Notes: a model not told the origin generated them from the letters alone. A stretch of DNA of 44,886 nt from REEB85 sp018971455 (GCA_028871195.1 JAGWNT010000023.1:1-44886), one strand, 5' to 3'. Shown: positions 15,380 through 23,885, counted from the first letter of the stretch. Made by a program: numbers and translations.

Positions 15380-16225
15380 TCACATCTTCACGGCGAAGCG
15401 GCGCTCGAGCCGCGTCGTCAGCAGGGCGATCGGATAGGCGTAGAGGAAGAACCAGACCATGATGTAGCCGTAGAGCGGCGTCAGCAGATCGGTGCGCCCG
15501 CCCTCGGCGGCCGAGACCTGGCCGGCCAGCGTCATCACCTCGTTCACGCCGACGATGGAGGCGAGCACGGTGGACATGGTGAGGATGGCGTAGAGATTCA
15601 TCCAGGGCGGCAGCATGCGCTTGATGCATTGCGGCATGATGATCGACCAGACCTGCTGGCGGCGCTTGAAGGCGAGCGATTCGGCGGCCTCCCATTGGCC
15701 GGACGGGATCGAGGCGACGGCGCCGCGCATGATCTCGGCGACGTTGGCCATCACCGGCAGGCTCAGCCCGATCACCGCCTTGAGCCAGTCCGGCAGCGGG
15801 ATGACCAGCGGGCCGATGCGCAGCTGGAAGGGCAGCAGGAACATGGCGAAGAACAGCAGCACCAGCCATGGCGCGTTGCGGAAGAACTGCATGGTGACCG
15901 ACCCGGCCAGGCGCACCGGCGGCAGCAGCGAAATCAGCGTGATGCCGAGCGCGCCGCCGAGGATCGTGCCGATGGTCATCGACGCGACGCTGATCAGGAT
16001 GTTGAACAGGAAGCCGCGGAACAGCAGCGGCGTCCATTTGAGCAGGATGGCAAGGATGCCGGCGCGCGCGGCCGGCCCGGTGGAGGCGGCATCGGCCAGC
16101 GTGGCCGAGAGCAGCACGAGCATGGCCAGTGCCGCGCCATGCCACAGGCGCAGCCGCAGCTTGGGCGTGCCGGCCCGCGGCGGCGCCAGGACGAAGGGCG
16201 TCGCGGGCATCGGGCGGGCCGTCAT
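15380..16225 (-). CDS. Polar amino-acid ABC transporter permease (second)
   Basis: This 281-aa inner-membrane permease has an N-terminal hydrophobic segment near residue 35, then further spans. The amino-acid permease EAA loop appears as QWEAAESLAFKRRQQVWSIIMPQCIKRMLPP, which contacts the ATPase. The N-terminus before the first span is longer than usual (about 30 polar residues). The ATG overlaps the stop of the preceding permease by 4 bp (ATGA), so the two subunits are translationally coupled, as expected for a heterodimeric channel. Confidence 0.93.
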   Translation of the reverse strand: MTARPMPATPFVLAPPRAGTPKLRLRLWHGAALAMLVLLSATLADAASTGPAARAGILAILLKWTPLLFRGFLFNILISVASMTIGTILGGALGITLISLLPPVRLAGSVTMQFFRNAPWLVLLFFAMFLLPFQLRIGPLVIPLPDWLKAVIGLSLPVMANVAEIMRGAVASIPSGQWEAAESLAFKRRQQVWSIIMPQCIKRMLPPWMNLYAILTMSTVLASIVGVNEVMTLAGQVSAAEGGRTDLLTPLYGYIMVWFFLYAYPIALLTTRLERRFAVKM

Positions 16226-16968
16226 GTGCGGCTGTACCCGGGCAGGCGCAGGCGGAATTCGAGCCGGTGCATGCCCAGCACGAGCAGGCCGACAAGGGCG
16301 AAATAGACCAGCAGCAGCACCACCATCATCTCCGGCACGTTGACGTTGTCCGACCAGATCTGCGCGGAGACGTAGAGCAGCTCCGGCACCGCGATGGCGT
16401 AGGCGAGCGTGGTGGTCTTGACCAGGTTCACCAGGTTGTTGTTGAGCGCGGGCAGGCAGACGCGCACGGCGAGCGGCAGGATGATGTGCCGGTAGGCGCT
16501 GAGGCGGGTGTAGCCGAGCGCCTCCGCGGCCTCGAGCGTGGAGTGCGGGATCGCCTCGATACCGGAGCGGAAGATCTCGACATTGAAGGCGCCTGCGAAG
16601 AAGGAGAGCGAGATGCAGGCCCAGGCGAAGCCGCTGAGCAGCGGCTGGTCGCCGCCCGCGGCGTGCAGCCGGGGCAGCAGGTTGCTGAGGCCGAAATAGA
16701 AGAAATACATCTGCACCAGCGGCGGTGTGTTGCGAAAGAGCTGGATGTAGGCTTGCACGATGCGCCGCGTCCAAACCAGCTGCGAGCCTTGCAGCCAGGC
16801 GCCGACGATGCCGATGACGATCGAGAAGAAGATGCAGATGACCGACAGCTCGATGGTGACCAGGAAGCCGTTGATGAAGCGCGCGCGGTCGAACGCGTCA
16901 TAGATGATCGTGAGGTTGATGCCCGTCGTCTCGTAGAGCGCGTGGAACCAGGCGGCGATGGTCTGCAT
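16222..16968 (-). CDS. Polar amino-acid ABC transporter permease (first)
   Basis: This 248-aa permease has hydrophobic spans from about residue 33 onwards. FRNTPPLVQMYFFYFGL is the family motif and LEAAEALGYTRLSAYRHIILPLAVR the EAA coupling loop. It partners the second permease. The gene follows the binding-protein gene after 60 bp containing a strong perfect hairpin, so its level may be set below that of the binding protein. Confidence 0.94.
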   Translation of the reverse strand: MQTIAAWFHALYETTGINLTIIYDAFDRARFINGFLVTIELSVICIFFSIVIGIVGAWLQGSQLVWTRRIVQAYIQLFRNTPPLVQMYFFYFGLSNLLPRLHAAGGDQPLLSGFAWACISLSFFAGAFNVEIFRSGIEAIPHSTLEAAEALGYTRLSAYRHIILPLAVRVCLPALNNNLVNLVKTTTLAYAIAVPELLYVSAQIWSDNVNVPEMMVVLLLVYFALVGLLVLGMHRLEFRLRLPGYSRT

Positions 16969-16993
16969 CGTGGATCATCCGTCTCGGCCGACA

Positions 16994-17019
16994 CCCGGCG
17001 CGCGCGGCGGCGCGCCGGG
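16994..17019. repeat. Perfect 10-bp intercistronic hairpin
   Basis: CCCGGCGCGC and GCGCGCCGGG are exact complements with a 6-nt loop, located just downstream of the binding-protein stop and before the permease start. No T-tract follows, so an mRNA-processing or stability element is likelier than a terminator. Comparable hairpins occur in two other minus-strand operons of the window. Confidence 0.6.
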
Positions 17020-17028
17020 GCAGGCGGG

Positions 17029-17841
17029 CTACTTGCCGTATTTGGTGTGCATTTCCTCGGCGAAGGGGGAGTGGGCGATTTTGTACTTCGTCTCGAGCTG
17101 GAGGATGAGGCCGGATTTGTGCCAGCCCTCGACCTGCTTGACCATGAAGTCGTGGAAGGCGGTCTCGCCGAGCTTCACCGCCAGGCCCCAGGGCACCGCG
17201 TCCTTGGTTTCGAGCGGCATCGAGTAGCCGCTCCACTGGCCGCTGACAAGCTGGCCCTGGATCGCGGTGTTGTCGTACAGAAAGCCGATGCAGCGGCCCT
17301 GCTTGAGGGCGGTCAGGGCTTCGGCGGTGCCGGTGAAGGCGCTGACCTGGGCGCCGAACTGCTCGGCCACCGATTTGTTGTAGTAGGCGCCCTGGATGCC
17401 GCACAGGGTCTTGCCCTTCACATCGGGCCAGGTTTTCACGCCGGCGGCGTCGTGCAGCATCAAGTTGTAGCCGGAGGTGTAGTAATCCGGCTTGACGATC
17501 CAGATCACCTTCTCGCGCTCGGGCGTGTCGCTCATGGTGGCGATCATCAGGTCGATCTTGCCCTGCTGCAGGAACTGCATGCGGTTCGACGCCGTGACCG
17601 GCACGAACGACACCTTCACGCCGAGCGCCTTGGCGGTGTCGGCGGCGAGATCCGGCTCGATGCCGATGATGTCACCGCTCGGCCCGCGATAGCCGAAGGG
17701 CGGGTAGTCCGCCTTGACGCCGACGATCAGCGTGCCGCGCGCCTTGATATCGGCCAGCGCGTCGGCATGCGCCGGCGACCATGCCGCAAGGCCGAGCAGC
17801 CCCACGCACAGGGCGGCTGCACCAAAAACTCTGCGTTGCAT
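17029..17841 (-). CDS. Polar amino-acid ABC transporter, periplasmic binding protein
   Basis: This 270-aa SBP_bac_3 protein captures an amino acid in the periplasm. The signal peptide occupies residues 1 to about 26 (AALCVGLLGLAAWSPAHA). The mature part begins DALADIKARGTLIVGVKADYPPFGYRG, and the ligand-fold segments GIEPDLAADTAKALGVKVSF and KIDLMIATMSDTPER are characteristic. ATG 17841 is chosen over longer frames because the signal peptide starts there and GGGAG lies about 9 nt before it. It is first in the transporter operon and is separated from the permeases by a hairpin. The ligand cannot be assigned from sequence alone. Confidence 0.93.
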   Translation of the reverse strand: MQRRVFGAAALCVGLLGLAAWSPAHADALADIKARGTLIVGVKADYPPFGYRGPSGDIIGIEPDLAADTAKALGVKVSFVPVTASNRMQFLQQGKIDLMIATMSDTPEREKVIWIVKPDYYTSGYNLMLHDAAGVKTWPDVKGKTLCGIQGAYYNKSVAEQFGAQVSAFTGTAEALTALKQGRCIGFLYDNTAIQGQLVSGQWSGYSMPLETKDAVPWGLAVKLGETAFHDFMVKQVEGWHKSGLILQLETKYKIAHSPFAEEMHTKYGK

Positions 17842-18313
17842 CGTATGATCTCCCTCTTTGTTCCGGCCCGCTCGGAGCCCCCGCCCATGGCGGAACCCCG
17901 AGCACCTCGGGCCTATCCGATGGCAAGCAAAACATTTTGTCCAGCATCTCGCCAAACCAGGTGGGCGGCCGGCGCGGGCCGATGCGGCCATGCGGCGCTG
18001 CGAGGCGATGAAACCGGATTTCTGGCAGTCAATCCGCGTCGGACTCCTATGGAAATCCCACTGTCGTGAGTTGTTCTGGTATTTTTTGAATAGAATTTAT
18101 TATGCGGCAGGTATCAAATTTATCGAATATGGCGAAAGACCGTTTCCATTTGCCCCGTTCTTCGCGTGGGCGGTTCTCAAGGCGCGGCGGGAAAATCCGG
18201 CGGCGCCCGATGGGGTGGGGTGGCCGCAGGCCGTCGCGGAGCAGGCGGTCGGATGGCCGTCCGGCCCGCGGGGCGTGCGGGCCGGTTCTTCTGCCGCGCT
18301 GCGGCGGGCGCCG
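17842..18313. other. 472-bp gene-free region with AT-rich patch
   Basis: No gene is supported here. The right part, about 18060-18150, is strikingly AT-rich (runs such as ATTTTTTGAATAGAATTTAT) against a GC-rich background, suggesting promoter or horizontally acquired sequence. The left part holds the upstream region of the amino-acid binding-protein gene and the imperfect palindrome at 17928. I found no convincing -35/-10 pair, tRNA or structured RNA. The short reading frames here look like background. Confidence 0.5.
17928..17939. promoter_or_regulatory. Imperfect LacI-like palindrome
   Basis: CAAAACATTTTG differs by a single base from the core CAAAACGTTTTG of the perfect palindrome before the LacI gene at 29102. 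It lies about 90 bp upstream of the amino-acid binding-protein start. It could be a degenerate operator or chance. Confidence 0.25.
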
Positions 18314-19624
18314 TCAGGCGGGTGCGGCGAAGGCGCGTTCCATCTGGCGGCGAACATCGACGGCGTCGCCGCTCATCGCCGCGACGTCGCTCCAGCGCAC
18401 CACCTGGCCTTCGGCGACCGGATTGACCACGCGGACGCGATGGGCGAGGCCGATGGGCAGGGCGCCGGCCGCGAGGCTCGCCGCCGCCGGCATCAGCCGG
18501 CCCCAGACCGTGTAGCCGCCCTCGCCGTCGAGCGTGTCGCCGACCGCGAGCGCGCGCTTGGCCACCGCCACCGCGTCGCCACGGAAGCCGCGCGGCTGGC
18601 CGGTGGCCTCGCCGCGCAGGGCGGCGTTCAGCACGGAGACGTTCAGTTCGAGCCCGATCAGGTGATAGGGCTTGTACATGGCGGCATAGCGGCCGGAGGC
18701 GTCGGTCTTGAGGCCGTACTGGCGGAAGCAGGCGGCGGCGTAGTCGCCATGCGCCTCCAGCACGACATAGACGCCCCAGCGCAGGTCGCGGAAGACCGGG
18801 CGGCCGTCCCGCTCGATGGAGGAGACCACCTCGACCATGCCGGCATGGTCGAGCTGGCCGCCGGCGGCGCGCGGGCGCAGCACGTGCGGCAGGTCGTCCA
18901 CGCCGCAGGGCGGGAAGGCGAGGCCGGCGGCCGGCACGTCCAGCCCGGTCGCGTTGGCGATCGCCGCCATCTCGATGGCCGATTTGGTGCCATCGAGGAA
19001 GGAGTTGAACATTTGCGGATTCATGCCGGCGGCGCGCGCCTCCTCCGGCGTCAGGCCGTAATGCGCCCACACGCCGTCCGGCGTCACGGCATGGTAGGCG
19101 GGCAGGTATTTGGTGCCCTTGCCGGCGGCGATGACGGAAAACCCGCAGGCGCGCGCCCAGTCCACCATCTCCGCGGTCAGCGCCGGCTGGTCGCCATAGG
19201 CCAGGGAGTAGACCACGCCGGCGCGCCGCGCCTCGGCGGCGAGCAGGGGGCCGGCGAGCACGTCGGCCTCGACATTGACCATGACGATGTGCTTGCCGGC
19301 GGCGATGGCCGCGCGGGCATGGGCGATGCCGGCGGCGGGGTTGCCGGTGGCCTCGATCACCACCTCCACGTCGCCGCGCCCGATGAGGGCCTTGCCGTCG
19401 TCGACGAAGCTGGTCGCTGCGATGCGTGCGGCGTCCCAGCCGACCTCGCGGCAGGCGGCCTGGGCGCGCGCGGGGTCGAGATCGGCGATGCCGACCACCG
19501 TGAGCCCCGGCGTGGTCGGCACGCCGGCGAGGAACATGGAGCCGAATTTGCCGGCGCCGATCAGGGCCACGCGGACGGGTCGGCCCGCTTCGAGGCGGGC
19601 GGCGAGGAGGGAATGCAGATTCAT
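18314..19624 (-). CDS. NAD(P)-dependent oxidoreductase with C-terminal SAF domain
   Basis: This 436-aa protein has an N-terminal Rossmann fold (VRVALIGAGKFGSMF near 18-32) resembling homoserine dehydrogenase. EATGNPAAG and AGKHIVMVNVEADV follow, and after the middle domain there is a SAF domain (about 370-425, ...GALPIGLAHRVRVVNPVAEGQVV). Proteins of this layout are often labelled FlgA-like from the SAF part, which says nothing about flagella. The reaction is probably NAD(P)-linked oxidation or reduction of a hydroxy or carbonyl intermediate. It is the last gene of a GntR-dioxygenase-oxidoreductase operon, suggesting a catabolic step. Substrate unknown. Confidence 0.82.
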   Translation of the reverse strand: MNLHSLLAARLEAGRPVRVALIGAGKFGSMFLAGVPTTPGLTVVGIADLDPARAQAACREVGWDAARIAATSFVDDGKALIGRGDVEVVIEATGNPAAGIAHARAAIAAGKHIVMVNVEADVLAGPLLAAEARRAGVVYSLAYGDQPALTAEMVDWARACGFSVIAAGKGTKYLPAYHAVTPDGVWAHYGLTPEEARAAGMNPQMFNSFLDGTKSAIEMAAIANATGLDVPAAGLAFPPCGVDDLPHVLRPRAAGGQLDHAGMVEVVSSIERDGRPVFRDLRWGVYVVLEAHGDYAAACFRQYGLKTDASGRYAAMYKPYHLIGLELNVSVLNAALRGEATGQPRGFRGDAVAVAKRALAVGDTLDGEGGYTVWGRLMPAAASLAAGALPIGLAHRVRVVNPVAEGQVVRWSDVAAMSGDAVDVRRQMERAFAAPA

Positions 19625-19652
19625 GGCAGGCGGCTCTCCGCGGAGGTCAGGG

Positions 19653-19679
19653 GCCGGGAGCGCCGATGGCGCTCCCGGC
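19653..19679. repeat. Perfect 12-bp intercistronic hairpin
   Basis: GCCGGGAGCGCC and GGCGCTCCCGGC are exact complements around a 3-nt loop (GAT), in the 67-bp gap between the dioxygenase stop and the oxidoreductase start. This is a very stable structure without a T-tract. It may shield the upstream mRNA from decay and give unequal expression. Confidence 0.6.
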
Positions 19680-19691
19680 AGCGAAAATGGC

Positions 19692-20492
19692 CTATTCCGC
19701 GGCGGCGCGATAGGAGCGGGCGAATTGCGCCAGCGCGTCGTCCGGCACCGTTTCGATCGGCGTGAAATCGGTATGCGCGATGAACTCGGCGCGGGTCGGC
19801 GTGCGGATGTAGTTGGAGACGGCGTTCAGCGTCAGATAGACGATCTTGCGCGGATAGGGGGTGATGTTGCCGGCTGAGCCGTGCACGAGATTGCCGTGGA
19901 ACATCAGAAGCCCGCCGGGCTTGCCGGTGGGTGTTGCGATGCCGCCCTGTTCGACGAGGCGGGTGACGGTGGCCTCGTCCAGCGTCCATAGCGGGTAGGA
20001 GGTCGTTTCCAGATCGTGGCGGGCGTCGAGCGTGCCGCCGGTATGGCTGCGCGGCACCAGCATAAGCGGGCCGTTGATCGGCATCACCTCGTCGAGGAAG
20101 ACGGCGATGTTCATCGCCCGCGCCTCCGGCATGCCGTCATCGCGCGCCCAGGTTCCGTAATCCTGGTGCCACTGCCAGACATCGCCGGTGAAGGCCGATT
20201 TCGCATTGATCTTGAACTGGTGCATGTAGAGCCGGTCTTCGAGCAGCTGCTCGACCGGCTCGATCATGCGCGGATGGGCGGCGAGCAGGCGGAAGGCCTC
20301 GTTGTATTTATGGGCGGCGAAGGCGGTGCGCGGGGCGCCGGATTTCTCGCGCCAGATCTCCGGGCGGTGCTGGGCGTAGATCGCCTCGGCCTCGGTTCGC
20401 ATCACCGCGACTTCCTCGGCGGTGAAGAGCTCGGGCAGGAACAGGTAGCCCTCGGTTCGGAAATGGGCGATCTGCTGGGGCGTCAGTTTCAT
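19692..20492 (-). CDS. Phytanoyl-CoA dioxygenase (PhyH) family, EctD-like
   Basis: This 266-aa Fe(II)/2-oxoglutarate dioxygenase starts LTPQQIAHFRTEGYLFLPELF. Its iron triad is visible as His and Asp in VWQWHQDYGTW, with ARDDGMPEARAMNIAVFLDEV following, and a distal His in LLMFHGNLVHGS at about residue 215. The layout recalls ectoine hydroxylase EctD (HSDFETWHxEDGMP), but the motif differs and no ectoine genes are present, so another substrate is likely. It is central in a GntR-led operon and close to a divergent zinc alcohol dehydrogenase. Oxidative entry of a small molecule into catabolism is plausible but unproved. Confidence 0.88.
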   Translation of the reverse strand: MKLTPQQIAHFRTEGYLFLPELFTAEEVAVMRTEAEAIYAQHRPEIWREKSGAPRTAFAAHKYNEAFRLLAAHPRMIEPVEQLLEDRLYMHQFKINAKSAFTGDVWQWHQDYGTWARDDGMPEARAMNIAVFLDEVMPINGPLMLVPRSHTGGTLDARHDLETTSYPLWTLDEATVTRLVEQGGIATPTGKPGGLLMFHGNLVHGSAGNITPYPRKIVYLTLNAVSNYIRTPTRAEFIAHTDFTPIETVPDDALAQFARSYRAAAE

Positions 20493-20522
20493 GGCGTTTG
20501 TCTCCGTGGAATTGGCGGCGGT

Positions 20523-21227
20523 TCAGGCGGCGGCCGCGGTGGCCTGGCCTGCGGCACTTTGCGCCAGACGCGCGCAGGTGGTGCGTCCGGCGCGTTCGGC
20601 GTGGTCGTGGGCGGCGCGCTCGGCGTGGCGGGCATCGCCGGCGAGCACGTGGCCCATGATGTCGGCATGCTCCGCCCAGGCACGGGCGCGGTACTCCGGC
20701 GGCTCCAGCACGGCGGCCATCGAGCGCGTCAGATGCGGCCAGTGCGGGGCGAGCATGTCCTCGATGGCCGGGTTGCCGCTGAGGCGATAGAGCGCGCGGT
20801 GGAATTCGGCGTCGGCGCGGATCAGGGTCGAGATCGGCGCGTCCGGCGGCAGGGCCGCCCCGGCGGCGCAGGCATCGGCGAGGGGACGGCGCGCGGCGGC
20901 GGGCAGTCCGGCGGCGACCCGCCGGGCGGCGAGGCGGGCGGCCAGCGCGTCCATGGCCGCGCGGACCTCATAGAGCTGGCGGATGCGGTCGGGGTCGATG
21001 GGCGCGACTTCGAAGCCCTTGCGGCCGCTTTCGCGCACCAGGCCCTGGCGCTTGAGCAGGTGCAGGGCGTGGCTGACCGGCTGGCGCGACACGCCAAGCA
21101 GGTCGGCGATCTCGCCCTGGCGCAGCCGCTGGCCGGGGCGCAGCCGGGCATCGGCGATGGCTTCGAGCATCTGCTGGTAGACCTGGTCGATGAGGATCGG
21201 GCCGCTGGTGAGCGGGGTCATGGGCAT
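20523..21227 (-). CDS. GntR-family transcriptional regulator (FCD domain)
   Basis: This 234-aa regulator has an N-terminal winged helix-turn-helix (GQRLRQGEIADLLGVSRQPVSHALHLL, about 32-60) and a helical FCD ligand-binding domain (about 80-220) with DAEFHRALYRLSGN. FCD domains often bind carboxylates or sugar acids with a metal, so the ligand may be the pathway substrate or an intermediate. It leads the operon with the EctD-like and SAF genes and is divergent from the alcohol dehydrogenase. A perfect palindrome in the shared intergenic region is the natural operator. Confidence 0.9.
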   Translation of the reverse strand: MPMTPLTSGPILIDQVYQQMLEAIADARLRPGQRLRQGEIADLLGVSRQPVSHALHLLKRQGLVRESGRKGFEVAPIDPDRIRQLYEVRAAMDALAARLAARRVAAGLPAAARRPLADACAAGAALPPDAPISTLIRADAEFHRALYRLSGNPAIEDMLAPHWPHLTRSMAAVLEPPEYRARAWAEHADIMGHVLAGDARHAERAAHDHAERAGRTTCARLAQSAAGQATAAAA

Positions 21228-21332
21228 GATCCGTTTGAGACGCGGGCTCGGGGCGGCAGGCGCGGGACGGCGGGTTCGGTGGGCGGCGGGCTCGGCGAGG
21301 TTCGGGTTCGACGGGCTGTGTCAATTTTAGAA

Positions 21333-21346
21333 TTTGGAATTCCAAA
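21333..21346. promoter_or_regulatory. Perfect palindrome, probable GntR operator
   Basis: TTTGGAATTCCAAA is a perfect 14-bp palindrome in the only AT-rich patch of the ~200-bp region between the divergent GntR gene and the alcohol dehydrogenase. Such palindromes with a TGGAATTCCA core fit FCD-type GntR regulators. A minus-strand TTGACA lies just beside it (21319-21324) and may be the -35 for the GntR operon. One site could control both directions. Confidence 0.6.
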
Positions 21347-21428
21347 AACATCTTGCATGGGGCGCCCTCGCCGGTCAAGCTTCCCGTGCGCAGGACGGCA
21401 AGCCAGGCGCGCCGGGGGAGAAGCAACC

Positions 21429-22580
21429 ATGCAGCAGATACGCGTCGCTACTTTCGACGGGCCGGGTGCTCCCCCGGTCATCCGCAGCGTGGATCGTCCG
21501 CGGGTGCCCTCCAAGGCGGCGCTGTTCACCGTCGGCGCCTGCGGGGTCTGCGGCACCGATCTGCACATCCTGGCGGGCCACTGGCCCAAGCCCCTGCCCT
21601 GGCCCTTCACCCTCGGCCACGAGGTGGCCGGGGTGATCGACGAGATCGGGCCGGAGCTGACCGAGGATTACATGGGCAACAGGCTGTCGGTCGGCAGCAA
21701 GATCATGATCCCGCCGCTGATGCCGTGCGGCAGCTGCTATTACTGCCGGCATTATCCCAACACCGCGAACAAGTGCCTGACGCCGGTGTACTACGGGCGC
21801 TATCTCGGCTTCGAGAAGGCGCCGCATCTGTGGGGCGGATTCGCCGAGATGGAGTATGTCGATCTCGGCATGCTGCCCGGCACCAAGCTCTACAAGCTGC
21901 CCGACGACATGCCGCTGTGGCTCGGCACGCTGGCCGAGCCGCTGACCTCGTGCATGCGCGCCTTCAAGCGGGCGCAGCGCGCCGGCGGGTTCGAGGCCGG
22001 CGACACGGTGGTGATCCAGGGCTCCGGCCCGATCGGCGTGCTGGCGATCGTGGCGGCGAAGGAGATGGGGGCGGGGCGGGTCATCGTCGTCGGCGCGCCG
22101 GAGCATCCGCGCCTGGCGCTGTGCCGGAAATTCGGCGCCGAGGCGACGGTGGACATCACCCGCCACGCCAGCGCCGCCGAGCGCATCGGCGTCACGCGCG
22201 AAATCGTCGGCGGGTTCGGGGCCGATCTGGTGATGGATTGCAGCGGCCACCCGACCGCCGGGCCCGAGGGCATCGAGATGCTGCGCGACGGCGGCACCTA
22301 TGTGGAGATGGGCCAGTTCACCGATGCCGGCGCGATCGAGACCAACTGGCACCGCATCTGCACCAAGGACATCAACCTGCTGGGCAGCTGGGCCTTCACC
22401 GCCGACGACATCGCCGCCGGGATCGCCATGCTCCACCGCGCCCGCGACCGCTATCCGTTCCGCGACTTCCAGATGCGCTTCCCGTTCACCGAGCAGGGCG
22501 TCGCCGACGCCATCGCCGCCGCCCGCGAGATGCGCTGTCTGAAGGCGACCATCGTGCCGCACCCCGACATCGTCGAGTAG
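21429..22580 (+). CDS. Zinc-dependent alcohol dehydrogenase family protein
   Basis: This 383-aa medium-chain dehydrogenase oxidises an alcohol or polyol with NAD(P). Catalytic zinc ligands are in GACGVCGTDLH and GHEVAG; the structural zinc site is CGSCYYCRHYPNTANKC, with four cysteines. The nucleotide fold shows VVIQGSGPIGVLAIVAAKEMGA. ATG 21429 is preceded by a GGGGGAGA-type site; a much longer in-frame extension upstream crosses the operator and is rejected. It is transcribed opposite to the GntR-dioxygenase-SAF operon and ends 11 bp from the convergent GH63 gene. Its closeness to both sets suggests it oxidises a sugar alcohol or glyceryl-type product, which is inference. Confidence 0.92.
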   Translation: MQQIRVATFDGPGAPPVIRSVDRPRVPSKAALFTVGACGVCGTDLHILAGHWPKPLPWPFTLGHEVAGVIDEIGPELTEDYMGNRLSVGSKIMIPPLMPCGSCYYCRHYPNTANKCLTPVYYGRYLGFEKAPHLWGGFAEMEYVDLGMLPGTKLYKLPDDMPLWLGTLAEPLTSCMRAFKRAQRAGGFEAGDTVVIQGSGPIGVLAIVAAKEMGAGRVIVVGAPEHPRLALCRKFGAEATVDITRHASAAERIGVTREIVGGFGADLVMDCSGHPTAGPEGIEMLRDGGTYVEMGQFTDAGAIETNWHRICTKDINLLGSWAFTADDIAAGIAMLHRARDRYPFRDFQMRFPFTEQGVADAIAAAREMRCLKATIVPHPDIVE

Positions 22581-22591
22581 GCGTTGCGGGG

Positions 22592-23881
22592 TCAGCCCGC
22601 CTGCAACAGCAGATGGATCGCCGCGGTCCAGGAGAAGTCGCGCCCGCCGATGCCGCCGCCATCGGTCGGGTTGAAATACTCGCTGAGCCCGCCCTCGCGG
22701 ATCAGCCGCGCGGTGTCGGCGCGGATCCGCCCGGCGCGGGCCGCGTCGCCGCCGGCGGCGAGGCCCTCGGCGATCATCCAGTTGACGACGGCCCAGATCG
22801 GCCCGCGCCAGTAGCGACGCGGCTCGAAGCGGGGATCGGCGGGATCGCAGGAGGGCACGAGGAAGGGCACGCGCGCGGCCCAGCGGTCCAGCGTGGCGCC
22901 CATGGCAGCCGCCTGGGCCGGCGTTGCGGCCTGCGCCCATAGCGGCAGCAGCCCGGCCGAGGTGGCGGCGTTGATCGGTGCGCCATCGCGCAGGTCGCGC
23001 GAGAGGAACAGCCCGTGGGCGGCATTCCATTGCGCCGCGATGGCCGGTTGCATGGCGGCGATGCGGGCGGTGATCTCGGCGGCGTCCGCCGGCGTGCCGA
23101 AGCGCGCGGCAAGCGCCAGCAGATCGCGCTCGGCGCGCAGCAGAATGGCGTTGGTGCCGATATCGGCGACACGGAACGGCGAGACGGCGAGCATGCGCGC
23201 GGCGTTCCAGCCCTCGGCGCGGAACAGATCGACGAGATGGATGAAGCGGCGATACTCGCTCTCATGCGGGCGCATCGCGGCATCGACGTGGCTCGTGTCG
23301 CGCCGGCGGATCGGGGTGGTGGTCTGGCTCGGCACGCGCGCGAGGGCGGCATCCCAGGCGGGGGAGTTGTCCATCCCCGTCTCCCAGGGATGCAGCGTGC
23401 TCACCAGGCCGGTGCGGGCGGGATCGCGCGCCTGCTGCCACCAGCGGTGGTTGCGCAGCAGGCACGGGTAGATCGCCGCCATCCGGTCCTCGGCGGAGCC
23501 CGTGTCGGCGGCGCGGTCGAGCAGGCGGCGCGCGGCACTGGCCAGCACCGGCGGCTGGGTGATGCCCGAGGTCGGCGGGGTGCGGGCGATGCCCCACACG
23601 TCGGGGCCGGGGAAATAATCATCCGACGCCGCGTGGAAGACGATCTGCGGGATCATGCCGTCCTCCCACTGGCCGCGCAGCAGGGAGGCGATCTCCCGCC
23701 AGGCGCGGAGCTCGTCGAAGGTGGCGAAACCCATGGCGACGAAGGCGGAATCCCAGTTCCACTGGAACGGGTAGAGGCGCGAGGTCGGCACCGTGTAGCC
23801 GCCGCGATCATTGGCGCGCAGGGTGCGCCGCGCGGCGTCGTCCAGGGTTTCGTCGGTGGTGTTCTGGCTCATGTCGTGCAT
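22592..23881 (-). CDS. GH63-type glycoside hydrolase (mannosyl/glucosylglycerate hydrolase-like)
   Basis: This 429-aa (alpha/alpha)6-barrel enzyme resembles the GH63/MGH1-like hydrolases that cleave mannosylglycerate or glucosylglycerate. Visible family segments are LYPFQWNWDSAF at about 37-48, TPPTSGITQPP, STLHPWETGMDNSP, WRGPIWAVVNWM and the C-terminal GGRDFSWTAA. Acidic residues in the NWD and ETGMDN segments are candidate catalytic residues. There is no signal peptide, so it acts in the cytoplasm on imported substrate. It is last in a LacI-ABC transporter operon, starting 4 bp after the ATPase stop (ATG 23881; a second ATG at 23872 is possible). The substrate is inferred, and trehalose- or other alpha-glucoside-type substrates are not excluded. 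Confidence 0.85.
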   Translation of the reverse strand: MHDMSQNTTDETLDDAARRTLRANDRGGYTVPTSRLYPFQWNWDSAFVAMGFATFDELRAWREIASLLRGQWEDGMIPQIVFHAASDDYFPGPDVWGIARTPPTSGITQPPVLASAARRLLDRAADTGSAEDRMAAIYPCLLRNHRWWQQARDPARTGLVSTLHPWETGMDNSPAWDAALARVPSQTTTPIRRRDTSHVDAAMRPHESEYRRFIHLVDLFRAEGWNAARMLAVSPFRVADIGTNAILLRAERDLLALAARFGTPADAAEITARIAAMQPAIAAQWNAAHGLFLSRDLRDGAPINAATSAGLLPLWAQAATPAQAAAMGATLDRWAARVPFLVPSCDPADPRFEPRRYWRGPIWAVVNWMIAEGLAAGGDAARAGRIRADTARLIREGGLSEYFNPTDGGGIGGRDFSWTAAIHLLLQAG

Positions 23882-23885
23882 CGGC

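Noticed and set aside
16129..18069. Plus-strand 646-codon open frame
   Set aside because: It lies antisense to well-supported permease and binding-protein genes and its product is low-complexity Arg/Glu/Gly/His; it is a GC-driven shadow frame.
17858..19765. Plus-strand 635-codon open frame across the gene-free region
   Set aside because: It mostly mirrors the SAF oxidoreductase; the part in the intergenic region shows no motif or ribosome site.
20016..21428. Long N-terminal extension of the alcohol dehydrogenase
   Set aside because: It would read through the antisense of the dioxygenase and GntR genes and the operator. The dehydrogenase fold begins at ATG 21429, which has a ribosome site.
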